From Pilaira anomala (lineage: Eukaryota > Mucoromycota > Mucoromycetes > Mucorales > Mucoraceae): a stretch of 64,000 nucleotides of DNA. Under the pieces are notes generated by a model. That model saw only the letters and a list, made by a program, of their open reading frames with translations, did no database searches and had not been told where the DNA came from. A program made the translations under genes and the position numbers. Each line of letters opens with the position of its first letter. Position 1 is the first letter of the stretch. This document shows, piece after piece, positions 1-12,428 of this stretch. Where the stretch lies: contig JAIXMQ010000086.1 in assembly GCA_025716855.1 (NCBI GenBank), forward strand, positions 1-64,000, in the 5' to 3' direction.

Positions 1-688
1 ATGGATCGCAATAAAGTCTCTGCCTTTTTGCTATCACTGGGTTATTTTAAAGACTGACGACTATTCGCCCTATAACTCCCAAACTCAAGAAAATAAGATG
101 TTGGACGGAAAAATAAAGCTACATATATAAATTCTCTCATCGTAATTTGATAACCAACTCTGAATCTTTTTATTTAACATGAAGTTATGGATATTATGTG
201 AATGCTTTTTAGCCTCTCTTTTCTAGACCGATTGATATTAAAGATCAATAGCTAGGTAATATAATATTTGTACGAACAAAAGACGCTTCATTTGCTTTAT
301 AATTTGAATGATTTGCTGTGGATTTATTAAAAACAGAAATTCTATATGAAGACTACTGGAATAGGCTGTTAATTAAACTTCTCTAGGATATTATGATCCA
401 AGGAATAATACAGCCTATTGAGCATACGAAATTATCAGTAAAGCTGGTTTGAGTAAATAATACTTAGTGTATTTTGGTGATCAATCGTTTTGATCTTATT
501 CCTTTTTTAAAGCTTGTATGAGCTCCACACTGATTTAGAAACCACCAGCATTTGGTGACTTGAATATCCGAATCAATCACTTTTAATTGGCTACATCAAA
601 TGTATCTTGAAAAAATAAAACGAAACTCCCCTGTTTGTATTTGCCCCTACGAGTGTTATTTTATTTTAATCCATAATATCTATATACC
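1..688. other. AT-rich region without recognised gene
   Basis: I see no convincing coding frame, RNA gene or repeat structure here. The last part should hold the promoter of the TIM22 gene that starts at 689. Confidence 0.5.
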
Positions 689-1312
689 ATGAATAGTCCT
701 CTCGGTGGAATGGGAGGCCAAAATAAAGGCATGTCTCCTCAAGAACAACAAACTATTAGAATGATGCAAGGTGCCTTTGAATCCTGTGTTGTTAAGACTG
801 CCATGTCAGGCGTTGCTGGTAAGCTTTTTTTTTGGAGGTTGCTGCAGGGTTTTATTTTTTATTTTCTAATACTGGTACTAGGTTTTGGTATGGGTGCTGC
901 ATTTGGTTTATTCATGTCTTCATTCGAATATGCCGGTCCAGCCATGAATGAAGAACTTGTAAAACAAACAACAAAACAACAAATTAAGCACGCATTTAAA
1001 GATATGGGAACTCGATCTCTGTCAATGGCAAAAAATTTCGGTAAAGTTGGTATGATATACTCCGGATCTGAGTGTTGTATTGAATCTGTAAGTGACATGA
1101 TGAGATATTGTAAGGAATTGAGGTAGAGATTTAAACTAACATTTTTTTTATTATAGTATCGTGCAAAGAATGATTTATATAACAGTGTGGTAGCTGGTGC
1201 TTTCACTGGTGGTCTTTTAGCTGCTAAGGCTGGACCCCAAGCAATGATGCTAGGTGCTGGTGGTTTTGCTGCATTTTCACTGGCAATTGATTGGTATATG
1301 CATCGTGATTAG
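689..1312 (+). CDS. TIM22: Mitochondrial import inner membrane translocase subunit Tim22
   Basis: Tim22 is the channel subunit of the TIM22 complex, which inserts carrier proteins into the mitochondrial inner membrane. I read three exons, 689-818, 882-1087 and 1157-1312, giving 163 aa, close to the usual family length. The first intron (819-881) is 63 nt with no stop, so it can be read through by mistake. Splicing it out restores the membrane segment [17 protein letters not shown]. Four hydrophobic segments, the cysteines around SGSECCIES and the glycine-rich C-terminal stretch ([10 protein letters not shown]) match the Tim17/22/23 family. The C-terminus ends DWYMHRD. It converges on the aminotransferase gene, with only about 115 bp between the two stop codons. 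Confidence 0.9.
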
Positions 1313-1427
1313 ATAGAAGAAAAAAAAAGGGGACCCTATGTAAGATATAATATAGAAATAAAATATAGAACAATCTTTTTTTTTTATTGGAAAAAAAAGA
1401 GATTTGCTTCGGTTGTATAGTATAAAA

Positions 1428-2910
1428 TCAAGACTCTAATTCTTTACAAACGGACAAAATTGCTTTTGCAACATATTTGAAATCGGATAAATCATTATAA
1501 ACCTGAGCGCTGAATCTTGTATACCAGAGGTTATTATGTTTATAGACAGGTGCCATACAATCATGTTCATACAATAGTTTGTCAATAAATGCTTGCACAA
1601 CTTCATCATCAGTTATATTTGGATTTTTTAATGGAATACGAACATTTACCATGGCGGTTGTTAATGTCTTTTCTGCATTTTCCATGACTTCTGTTCCTAA
1701 TATTTTGGATGCGACTTTTCCTCCTTTAACAGCTAACTCATGGTTATATTTCATAATCACCTCTTCTCCACCTAAAGATTGTCTGAACTCTAAAGCTAAA
1801 TGTGTATGTTATGTGTAAGAAAGTTATGGGTATATAGTTCTAGCTATCAAATATTTATATACCTGAAGGGACGGATATAAAATTTGTAAAATCCGCAGTT
1901 CCTGGCCAAGCGAATTCTTTTTGAAAAGTATTGGTTTTGTCTGATGGATCACTATGATCGGCATAAGCAGAGTTAATGATAGCAGGATGAATCAATCGTT
2001 GGTTTCTAAAGGGCACATAAAGAACAGAGCATCCGCGAGGAGCATACAGCCATTTATGACAGTTTGTAATAAAGAAATCGGGATCCATTTCATGCATGTC
2101 AAGAGGAATTTGTCCTAATTATAATTGTTATGAATACAAGCATGTCTCTTGTCTAATAGACATTCTGTTTACCTATAGCATGAGCACCATCTACAACGCT
2201 TAGAATGTTATGCTTCCGTACTAATTTGATAGCCGATTCAAATGGGAAAAGAACAGCTGGTACAGAAGTGATAGCATCCATAAAGCAAACTTTAATAACG
2301 CCATCCTTCTTTTGATTCTCTCTTTCAATTATTTCTTGGATTAAATCCAATACCTCATAATCACTCATAGGATATGCTAGGTCAATCTTGATTAACTTTA
2401 AGCTTTCGTGATTTTTTATGAACTTGAGTGTACTCTCTACTGAGTTGTAAGCTGTATTAAACTAGTTTGGAATATAAGTAAAAAAATAATGCGTCATATG
2501 ATGTATAGGAAATAAAAATTTACATAAAGTAGTTTATCCCCAGGCTCCAAAACTAAACTTCTTGCAACAGTATTTACACCAGTCATGGCGTTAAAGACAA
2601 AGACCAATTCTTGGGGATCAGCATGAATCAGATTAGCTAAGGCCTTTTGGCTCTTTGCCAACTCCGGGAACATATCACGTCTTAACCACCGGTCAGGGTT
2701 TGCTTCTGCTTTCATTCGTAAGTCTTGTAAGATAGGGACAAGCACCTTGGGCATGGAGCCGTAAGCACCATGATTGAGTGAAATGTACTTGGGATCAAAT
2801 AAAAACTGTGAGCGAATATCTCTACCAAGCTCAGGTAACGAATTATTGGTCATAGCGTGTGTGAAATACAAACAAGTTGTAACAATGGCGGCCCTCAAAA
2901 ACATTCTCAT
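1428..2910 (-). CDS. PLP-dependent class-V aminotransferase (isopenicillin-N epimerase / cysteine-desulfurase-like)
   Basis: Fold-type I PLP enzyme of the class-V family, whose fungal members include isopenicillin-N epimerase-like and cysteine lyase-like proteins. I read four exons, 2910-2524, 2461-2173, 2114-1863 and 1795-1428, giving 431 aa. The N-terminus has the family motif SLNHGAYGSMP and the substrate-side NPDRWLRRD. Splicing exon 2 to 3 creates DGAHAIGQIPLDM, which holds the cofactor-binding Asp and His, followed by NCHKWLYAPRG with the Schiff-base lysine. Exon 4 contains LGGEEVIMKYNHELAVKGG. The first 20 residues are hydrophobic (LRAAIVTTCLYF), so the start could carry a targeting signal, or Met-20 could be the real start. 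The exact substrate cannot be told from sequence. Confidence 0.85.
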
Positions 2911-3600
2911 TTTTATATTCTAATCTATCTGGAATAGTTTACCAAGTTTTGGAATATGGAAAAGAAAGGAATTATTAGGAATAAAGTCATTTATTTTAAA
3001 TGATGATATAGGAAACGCATAACCCTGTTATTGTATCAATGCCTCGGCTAGACACTGATTATATCGTGATTCGAATATGATGTTTTTCTTTTTTTTTTGG
3101 ATTAGAATTTTATGAGCCTGAATAACTTATACAATATAATAGGTTCAATTTAAATTATTAAAAAAAGCGAATATAGTCAATAGAATATGCATTAAATTTT
3201 ATATCAGTATAGTCAAGTATAAACAACAATGAAGAGTGTGAAACCATCAAAAATCATACATAATAAGTGCTGAAAGAGTGAATCAACATTATTTATTATT
3301 TATAAGGAACGTTTTAAAAAGAGGTAGATTTGAAATTATTGACAATAGTATACTAAAACTGGAGTATATGTATATGGATATATATAAAATGTTTTAGTAG
3401 ATTAATAAAATGATTCGGTACAAGTTATAAATTATAGATATATTTTTTATCCTGTTTTTCGGTCAAGTTAAGGTATACAACGGTGGATTTCAAATCACGC
3501 TCTGGAGCACGTTTCTTATTAATCCGTGAAATATCCTGGTTGAATGTCCAATCAAATGGTTCCTCTGGCAGCAAATCTTACGGCAGTATTATCCTAATAG
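2911..3600. other. Intergenic AT-rich stretch
   Basis: No supported gene. It should contain the promoter of the class-V aminotransferase gene. Short frames here have no recognisable motif. Confidence 0.4.
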
Positions 3601-3620
3601 AGAGTTGTGGGGACTTTTTT

Positions 3621-4499
3621 TATTCACGAAATCGAAGTAGTAAAACTGACGTTACATTTCGAAACTTCGAAATTACCAAAATGGAAATGGTCAAAAGTTG
3701 CAGTACGATACTCATACCTAATATCTCTTTTCTCTTTTCATACCATCAAATACTACCTCCTCTTAATAAAAATGTCTACCCATAACCTTTTAAATATTGC
3801 CGAGATCTTGACGGAGAGATTAATTAACCTCATTGAAAAAGAATCAGAAAATGAAGACGATTACTCACTCGATTTGGTCGCAATCACAGAGCCTATGCCT
3901 TGCACAATCATCGCCAGAGGTTAGACTTTGTCTCCTTGGACGACGATTTGTGTAAGTACTTGTTTCGTTCTACGTAGGCAGATATAAAGAGAATAGCCTG
4001 ACAAAATCTCTTTTAGAAGCAACTCGTCTCAAAGTTTTACAATGAATCGAGACTATGCTTTAGCTATTATGCTTAGACGTTTAGCATATCCATCAAGACT
4101 GACTGATTTAGAATTGATTTTTAACATAGCATATGCAACAATTGGGATGATTTTTAACTAGATGATAGAGCGCTATTGTATAGCAGATTTGAACAAGGAC
4201 TTAGGCTCAATAGAACTTTGTTGGTGTTGTTGCTGTTGTTGACAGATAAGTCTGCGTTGAGGAAGTCGTAAGTATTGTTAGACATTTGAAATATTGTTAT
4301 GTATACAGAAGAAGAAATAAATAAACCATAATACTTTTTAAAAGCTCTTAAAACCATGACAATGACATGATGCATGTATGTACATAGCACTAAAATCAAG
4401 AAATATGACAAATAGTTGTATGTGATTGGATAAAATATTTCGTGAATAACGAGCTTTTATTCACAGAATTTTCGAGGATAACGACGTTATTCACGAAAT
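3621..4499 (+). pseudogene. Decayed PIF/Harbinger-like transposon relic
   Basis: Two short stretches resemble the N-terminal part of PIF/Harbinger (DDE_4) proteins as I know them. One is around 3885-3955, with RQRLDFVSLDDDLC. The other is around 4050-4160, with DYALAIMLRRLAYPSRLTDL followed by a degenerate IFN segment. They are separated by an apparent intron or lesion, and stops interrupt the frame. No catalytic DDE region is visible, so the element is 3'-truncated or badly decayed. A 12-bp motif TATTCACGAAAT at 3621-3632 recurs inverted at 4437 and direct at 4488, which could be remains of the terminal repeats. The family assignment rests on short matches only. Confidence 0.45.
4437..4499. 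repeat. 15-bp perfect inverted repeat
   Basis: ATTTCGTGAATAACG (4437-4451) is the exact reverse complement of CGTTATTCACGAAAT (4485-4499), with 33 bp between. It may be the right end of the Harbinger-like relic or a nested small element. Confidence 0.7.
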
Positions 4500-4546
4500 G
4501 TGGTGTAATGTGTGACCACGATTTCCTTTTTTAATAAATTTCGGGA

Positions 4547-5960
4547 CTAAATAACCAGCTCCCACAACTCTCTAATGATACGAATAGTGAATAAGCAAAG
4601 CATATTGAAGATGTTTCCTGTAAAAAAACTCCACATCGCCGGTGCATATTCAGGACTTGTATTTCCAACCAGCATCAAAGGACCGCTAAAATTAACGATT
4701 GTATATCCAAACATAAGTATACCATTGTAAAAGATCTTTTTAGAGTAACCAGATACTGCTGATCCAATGATTGTAATCATCATCACATATGATCCGGTTT
4801 GAGCCTAAGGCAAATAGCATGAGAAATAACAGCCGATAGTAAACAACTAAGACCAGGTACAGAATAACAAACGAATGCAGTATACATCATCTGCTTTGAT
4901 TTACGACAGACAAAAATAGTCATCAATGTATAAGCTACAGCACATACACCACTAGGGATTTGAAAAATAACAGATTGTATAGGAGTAAAACCAAGCCCTC
5001 TGATCAATACAGTACTATAATCAATCAAACCACCGTTTTGCAAATTATGAGCAATCGAAGCAAAGATAAGAAGCCATAAGCGAGGTTCTCTGGTTGCTTC
5101 CCAGTATTGAAAAACGACTATTTTTTGCTTGCGAACAACAGCGTTATCCCGTGTACGAGCTTCAACAATAAGTTTTTCTTCTTCTGTCATTGAAAAAACC
5201 ATGAATCGGGACTGTCAATCAAGAAAATGAATACGATAATACCAGTGACAACAGTGATAATTCCCCAAATAATATAATTCCTATCGTAATATCTTAATTG
5301 ATTGAAGCTTATCTGAGCTATTATGTAGTTGCCATTGCCATGCTTTTATTCCATGGACAGTACCCATGCTTGCAATACAGACAGAAGAAGAAGACCCCAT
5401 CATACTGACAAGACCGTTACTCATTTATAAGAACCCAAAACAAGCAGATTGCTCTGAGCGACGATACATTGTGTTGAAGATAGGAATTAAGCCTGAATAA
5501 GTACCCACTTCAAACACACCAAGGAGAACACGCAATGCATAAAGCTGGATAAAGTGTTTACCGAATGCCGTGGCGTAACTATGCCCCAACAAAATAAAAG
5601 AACACCCATATATTTGCTGACAGGGTATTTTTGTAAAAAATAATTGAATAGTTGAAACAAGAAGTAGCCAAGATAGAAGAGCGAGCTAAGTACACAATAA
5701 TCCGCATAAGACATATTTGCATCGTCTAAAATTCCTAAAACGATAGCAATACTTAGTGCACCTTTATCAACAAACTAAATGGATGTTGACCTGTTAGTTG
5801 GATTTTCTAAGAGAATATGAAAAAAAAATTACTTTTTGCCTCGAAGTGCGATGATCATAGCCAGTGGCAATAGTCTTTCGTACAAGCCTTTTTTTCGCTG
5901 CAGGCTAAACAAAGGGGACATCTTTTTCAATTTGATCTTCTAAAAAAGACGCTGTATCAG
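4547..5960 (-). pseudogene. Broken MFS transporter (Dal5 / anion:cation symporter type)
   Basis: Reading the minus strand, fragments in several frames together resemble an allantoate-permease-type MFS transporter. They include KRLVRKT near 5890, FVDKGALSIAIVLGILDDAN (5780-5720), LSSLFYLGYFLFQLFNYFLQ, then in a different frame HSYATAFGKHFIQLYALRVL and GVFEVGTYSGLIP, and a cytoplasmic-loop/TM7-12 block at 5202-4547 (YWEATREPRLWLLIF). At least two frame changes (near 5585 and 5870) and in-frame stops (near 5430 and 5220-5290) are visible, and introns do not remove them convincingly. I therefore call it a pseudogene. A complicated intron pattern or sequence errors in a living gene remain a less likely alternative. 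Confidence 0.65.
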
Positions 5961-5964
5961 ATCA

Positions 5965-7225
5965 TTTTTTAATATGTTTTAATGATTTCTCTTTCATTTA
6001 TGAGTAATTGCAAAAGCCAAGAGGAAAGCATATGGCAAAGCGAATTTATGTTTTCGTACGAGATAACAAATGTTTGTCATTGTTTTTTTTTTAAGGAGAA
6101 AGCACGGTAGATTATATTAATGTGTCATATTAGCCTGTCTTCCTTTTATTCCCCCCTTTTTCTGTGGGGTAGCTAAAATTAATGATCCATTTCTACTGAT
6201 GGTCTTGTGTTTTCTGCTCCATCTTTTTGTAGCAGTGTATCGTGACATAGGTTAGACTTTCTACAGGAATTGAACTGATTCGGCAAAGCAAGCTAAGTGA
6301 GGGTAGTTTCTTTTTGTTTGATAACTATGTAATAGTTTTGATACATCAATTAATTATTTAATGTTTGTTTGAAGTAGGATATAAACATTTATAGCACTAG
6401 CAACACGTCATGCACGTTTAAGTAAAGTTCGGCTCAAATACTATTTTAACGCAATCTGTACAAAGAAAATTTAATTTCGCTGCTGGTTGAATAAAACGCG
6501 TCGATCTCATTTATACCTCAAGTAATTTAAGAGCCTTTGGTTCATTCCAATAAAGATTTGTTATTCAATACTAGGAAATTATTTAGCAGCATAAAAACAA
6601 AGATTTTATTACAACTATAGCAGAAATAGTGGTTACCTATTCATTAACGAATTAGAGTTTTTATCTTTTTTTAAAGGTGATTAATTCATCAAGTTCTCCT
6701 TTCAAATATGAATCAGCTAAAAAATGTGCTTATTAGATATACTTTATTTTATCAAATTGACAATTAGTTTTTATTATGTATGTTACAATGCAAATAATCA
6801 TTTATTTTTCTGCTATAGGTAGTAACTAATAATGTGTAAGAAATAGAAAATATTTTTCTAATCTGCTTAATTGGTTTATCTCTAAATCTTAAAGTATACA
6901 TGCATACAAGACCAATCAAAAATGATAATCCTGTTGATAAGAAATATGTTGATTCCCATACCTTTTATAGCTTATGTTAATGTGTTTCATTTTTATATAT
7001 ACCTATTACTTAACTCGGCATCTAAGTAAAAACTGAGTGTATATTGTAATGTTCGTTACGATTCATAGCACGCAATAACGCATAGTCCGTATCATACAAA
7101 TTGAATTAACAACAAACACTACCGTTAATATTCTTTGGATTCACGTTGCACTTGACGTCTTTTTCTTGTAAGCAAGCGGATACATAAAAATTTTGCTCTC
7201 AAGATATTACTAACGGCTTTTTAAG

Positions 7226-7308
<83 letters not shown>

Positions 7309-8460
7309 GGGAAGAATGGATGTCATGCTGTTTCCTGGAGTAGTATCGATCACTTCGTATATATACTATAATGCGCAATTTCAGGTTATACTATTACATT
7401 AAAAGGTCACCAACGAAATGCTGAGCTCTAATTATGGATATTACCATCTCCTTGTATCGTTTAACCTTTCCAGATAGAACACCAATATATCAGGGCGATG
7501 TTTACTAATGATTCTCGTAAATATTTGTGACCCAAAAGATTGATCAGGCAGAAAGACTCTGCCACTTGGAAGGTTGCATTCACAGTTATCTGAATTATCA
7601 GCCACGGTCGTCTATATTACTCTTTTAATAGTTAAATCACTGAAATTTGTCAAACTGTTAGTTATTTAATAATAGCCATACTAAATCACATGGTTTATGT
7701 TCTTGACTTAATATTTTTCTTCGCACGCCACGTAATAGGTAACAAACAGGGGGGGGTGGGTTTTCAACTGCTTTTCTTCTTTTTTTCTTATCACAAAAAA
7801 ATAAAAACAAATGCTCTTTCTGAACAAATGCATGGGTCAAACGATCGCGTTTTAGAACGATATGGTTGTCAGCAAGCAAAGGGAATAGGTCAGCTAGTCC
7901 TAGCCAAAAAAAGGTCACTATAAGTTGATACAAGAAGCAATTCAATCCAGAATTGTAATTACCACGTAAACACTGTGTACTATGGAGAAAGCATGGTATT
8001 TTATCTTTAGAAAGGGAGGGAGGTTTCTAAACACTAACATCTTTGTTTTTTTGTAGGTTTGACACCCATAAATATAAACGAAACAAGCTTTACTTGCCCT
8101 TTATGTTGTAAAGAAATTAAAGCAACGCGAACAACAACAATCATAACTATTTATTAAACCTGGTCATTGACGACCCGTATAATAAAGCAGCATGGGCTAC
8201 ATATTTTCCTGGAAGACAAGGATAAACAAATCAGTAACTGCTAATAATGAGGATAGTGCGTATGAAGACTGAAGAAGGTCATAGATTCTTATGGAAAAGT
8301 GTCGGATGATGAAGCGACATATGAAATGGCTTGACGCACCCGTCACTTAAAAAATACTAGGTAACTTGTACACCTATATTTGACATAATTGAAGTAAACA
8401 CTAACTGCTTTCTCTCTCATGAGCAAAGCATCTAAAGCACTCATGGGTACCTTTCACGAA
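5965..8460. other. Long gene-free AT-rich region
   Basis: About 2.5 kb without a supported gene. It contains a 73-nt pure A tract (7233-7305) and short homopolymers. Frames at 7658-7945 on both strands come from low-complexity sequence and show no family features. Confidence 0.5.
7233..7305. repeat. 73-bp uninterrupted poly(dA:dT) tract
   Basis: An unbroken run of A on the + strand, the longest homopolymer in the window. No coding frame or target duplication is visible beside it, so an origin as a retroposed poly(A) tail cannot be shown. Confidence 0.9.
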
Positions 8461-8473
8461 GAAAAAAACATAT

Positions 8474-9250
8474 ATGGTTGATCTATTTAACCGGGATTGG
8501 TTACAGTATCCTGAGATGCGTTATTTGACATCGCAACTGCTTCCAGGTACGATATTACTTGTTGAAGGATCTGTAGCAATCATTATCAACGCTGTAGAGC
8601 CATACTCAAGGTATGTGATTCTTGGCGCACATAACGAGCGAAGGTTATTTGGTAGGGCAACATCACTCCCTTCTAAACCTACTAAATACGGCTTTCTATA
8701 AATATGCCAGTTGTCGACTCCGGATGGCCTCAAATTGACTATAGGTTCACGTACTTATAATTTGCTCGTTACACCTAGCCTTCGTCTTGATATAATCTCC
8801 GTAAATTTAGGTCCAACTACGACTCATTTTACCCCATTAGAAGACACAAGTCTATTTCTCAACGTTAGTTCAATTGATGCTTGTGAATCATAGCTGCCCA
8901 ACTCAACACTTTCCCGTTCCCAGATAATTGCCTTCATTATATTTACTTAGACAATTGAGAAGTAGATTACACCGCCTATCAACCCATACTCTGTGCCGTT
9001 CGTTTTCATTGTTTACTTCAAGGCTAGAATTACAACATTCGACAATTTGGACACTGTCAGATCAAGATTCTAGCCAGTCTACAATTTCTCATAAGAAAAG
9101 GTTGGCTCCTTGCTATTCAGGGAATTTGCTACACAGATATAAACGAAAGATTGGAAAAGTGCCGTTTTCGAACTCAAGATTTTGCTGAAACTGATTTTGC
9201 CAAGACGAAAAAGAGTTCAACAGCCAATATTATCTTGAATGAGTTGTGTT
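8474..9250 (+). pseudogene. Unrecognised, probably decayed coding locus
   Basis: Two consecutive open stretches, 8474-8701 (containing YLTSQLLPGTILLVEGS) and 8711-8893 (TPDGLKLTIGSRTYNLLV), have a balanced amino-acid composition unlike the poly-Lys/Phe noise frames of the intergenic DNA. A third weak frame follows at 8928-9188. They lie in different phases with stops between them, and no clean GT...AG pair joins them. I do not recognise the family. Base composition is less AT-rich than the flanks, which suggests former coding sequence, possibly of a mobile element. Confidence 0.3.
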
Positions 9251-9299
9251 TGAACAAGGATTATCTTTTTGATAAGTTTAAATGAATCTATACCTAACT

Positions 9300-11580
9300 C
9301 TTCTGTCTTTGAATAAGTACGTTCTACTCTTTCGAATTGGCCATACTCAATCGTGGATCCTATCTACCCGATTGGAAAACAACATATATAGTTCCTGACT
9401 AAAAAAGAGTATTAATTGTCTGGATTCCGTTGTTGTAGGTTTCATTGGTAAATGCGCATACTTTTAAATTGACAAGAACTATTATTCTATCATAATACGA
9501 CGTGATCAATCTTATTCTTAGATTGATATCATGTTTTCCCAGTTTCGGGATTGAATATCGACAGTTGTTGGGATAATATCTTTTTTAGTTATTACAATAA
9601 TGTTATTCTTTTTATTTTTGCTTACAGATTATATAATATTACTATTTAATATTGAAAGATGAATAATGTATTTTTGCTAGTAATAATACATAGCCGTTCT
9701 TATCCCAACAGAAGGTAGCTATAAGCTTGTACTGAGACTATTACCAGTAAATATCTCTTGTTTCTATTAATATGAATTGAGTATTTATTTTGCTTTGTTT
9801 TATTCTCAATCTTATTTTATGAACTATTTGATCTTGGTTTTCTACTATTGATTTTTTATTTTAAACGTCAATTTGTATAGTTATGCATTGAATATAGAAT
9901 ACATATTTCCTTTGGTTCATGATATTGATATAATAGTTAATAAATTATTTTGAAGATATGTTAGGTTATTTTCATCAGTCATTAAAAGACAAAAAAAAAA
10001 ATTTACTCGTTAAATATTGATTTATTCCTTTTTTAAAGTATTGTTTTTGTAATTTGCCAATACTTTCACTTGACAATATAAAAAGATAGTTCTTCTTTGG
10101 CAAGTTATTAATTACGAATTTGTATTCAATATAAAAAATAAACTTTAAGCTGGAATCTGAAGTATTTTGATGTGTCCTTCATAATGATTTCTGACTAATG
10201 ACACAATAAATAATCTTTTAACAAACACAATCAAATAGTTAGATATATGCATAAACTATCTGCTATGTATACCGGTAAGTTGGCTAAAACTAGTATGTAA
10301 GGCGTAAAGAGAGAAGGAAAAACAGTCCCCCCCCCCCTCCCTCCTCTTCTGTTTAAAAGCAACCCTCTGCTAAAAAAAAAACTACTATGTCCTATGTATT
10401 TATTTATTTTTGCTGTTATGTATGGACAAATAAGGTAGAAAAAAAAAATTTATAAGGAGTGAATGAAATTCAAATAAAGATGTAGTTATTTGTTTTTTTT
10501 GTTTTTTTATAAAAATAGATTTAAAAATGCATTATATGTAGCCGACTGAATGTATAGACTATATCTTTATACATATATTTCTTCTAGTTTTGATAAAGAC
10601 TATGATATAACCTCAGAATTAGAAAGATAAAGTATCTTGTTTAGAATAAGCTCATATTGGTCGTACATGCACAGTATAATACAACACTCCTGCAGTAAAT
10701 TTATTTAGGGAGAATATGTGACAGTAAAAGATGACCTTATATTATAGTTACGTATTTTGTTTACCATTTTCTATTTTTATAATTCTACTTTCTACAATAA
10801 TCAAAATCGATTTCATAATGGATACTCTACATCTTTAAAATAATTAAAAAATTTTATCATTATCACAAAACTACTACTAAAAAAAAAAAAAAAGTAAGGG
10901 ATAAAAGGTAAAAATGATTTATTCTCGATTATTCTTCTAAACGACAAGTATTCTTCAACGAAATAAAACTGTTTATGTAGACTTACTCAGTTAATATGTT
11001 GTGAATAGTAAATCAATTATAGCACTATAATTAAATATGATAAATAAAAGAATTTTTAACTAAACTTTACATGATATGCAACTTATTTGAAAACTGAACA
11101 GGTATATCTTTTTTTATAAGCTTGCTGTAGCAACTCCCTTAAACCTTTGATAACTATGAATGTAATGTGTCTGCACTCAAATAAGAAAAGAAAAGGGCAA
11201 TCTAGACTGTTCTTAAACTCTGCAATTAATTAAAAATTCATTATTCAGGTATTAAGTATTCTCTATGATCCACAAAGAACACCCGGTCACTTCTAAAAAA
11301 AAAAAAAAAAAAAAATCTTCTTGATTTTTATACTAACCTTCTTATTTGCCACTGCATTTAATTACCAGTAAGGCTTTCTGGCTTTGATTAAATGCATCAG
11401 ATTTATTTTATGATTAATACTACAGTTATACGTCATGTAAGAGAGATTCAACCTTTATTAAACATCAAACGATTGATTGAAACCCAGTTGTTTTTTTTTC
11501 TGCGTGAGTCTCACACAACACATTACACACATCCCCCCCCCCTTCTTTTTTTTTTTCAAGTAATTTTTTTTCTTTGTCAC
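9300..11580. other. Gene-free AT-rich region
   Basis: About 2.3 kb, extremely AT-rich, with many short A/T runs and a C run near 10327-10336. No gene or RNA is supported. The last few hundred bases should include the TIM9 promoter. Confidence 0.5.
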
Positions 11581-11582
11581 AA

Positions 11583-12013
11583 ATGGATCCTTCGAAATAT
11601 AACCAAGCTGAACAAGAGCAGATCCGTGCTATTATTGAGCAAAAGCAGGTTAGAAGAAAATAATAATAATAATAAAAAAAAAAGTTTATTTTGACAGAAA
11701 AAAAAAAAGCTGATGATTAACATGAAAAGCTGAAATAGATTACAGATTTCATGAACTTATTTACTGGACTCACCGATCGTTGTTTCAGAGAGTGTGCAAA
11801 TGACTTTACAACAAAGGCAGTGACAGGAAGAGAAGCTGCCTGTGTTAAAAAATGTGCAGATAGATTTTTACAACATTCTGAGCGCGTTAGTGTTCGTTTT
11901 GCTGAACTTCATGAGACTGTAAGCAGATAGAAAGAAAAAAAAAATGTTTATGTGTATTCAAATAATTTCTTTTTTAGTTAAACTCTGCACCACAACAACA
12001 AAATTTAGATTAG
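11583..12013 (+). CDS. TIM9: Small TIM chaperone Tim9
   Basis: Tim9 forms the Tim9-Tim10 hexamer of the mitochondrial intermembrane space, which escorts hydrophobic carrier precursors to the TIM22 complex. I read three exons, 11583-11648, 11739-11918 and 11978-12013, giving 93 aa, the normal small-Tim size. The twin CX3C signature is present as CFREC and CVKKC, spaced by 16 residues. The flanking sequences SKYNQAEQEQ at the N-terminus and DRFLQHSERV after the second CX3C fit Tim9 rather than Tim8, Tim10 or Tim13. No targeting presequence is expected, because import uses the Mia40 disulfide pathway. The longer uninterrupted frame 11392-11694 in another phase is not the gene. Confidence 0.93.
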
Positions 12014-12428
12014 ACTAGAGTTTCTTAAAAAAATAAAAAATTGTATATACACAGATTCTTTTCTATTTTTATTTTATTTACACAGCAATAATAAAAATAG
12101 TTGAAAAAAGAACTTTGAGAACCAAATGATGAGTGATCGTACAGAACATCAAATTATATTTTTCTTTAAAATAAAAAATATAATCTAGTGTTTTTTTTTA
12201 TATATATTTTCATAATAAAAAATTAAAAATAGGAGAGAAAGAGAGAGAGAGAGAGAGTGTGTGTGTGTGTGTGTGTGAAAACATCATTAAATAGAAGAGG
12301 GAAAAGAAAAAGGGGGGGGGATGAAGATGAGAGAATACAGTGTTTCTTGTCTATTGTGTATAAATATGACAAAAGGGTTGTTTGTGGCAAAAAAAAAAAA
12401 AAAAAAATAGAGATATAAATTAGATAAT

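Noticed and set aside
3483..3924. Frames MDFKSRSGAR... and MGTFFIHEIE...
   Set aside because: Different phases over the Harbinger-like relic and its flank; neither shows a domain of its own.
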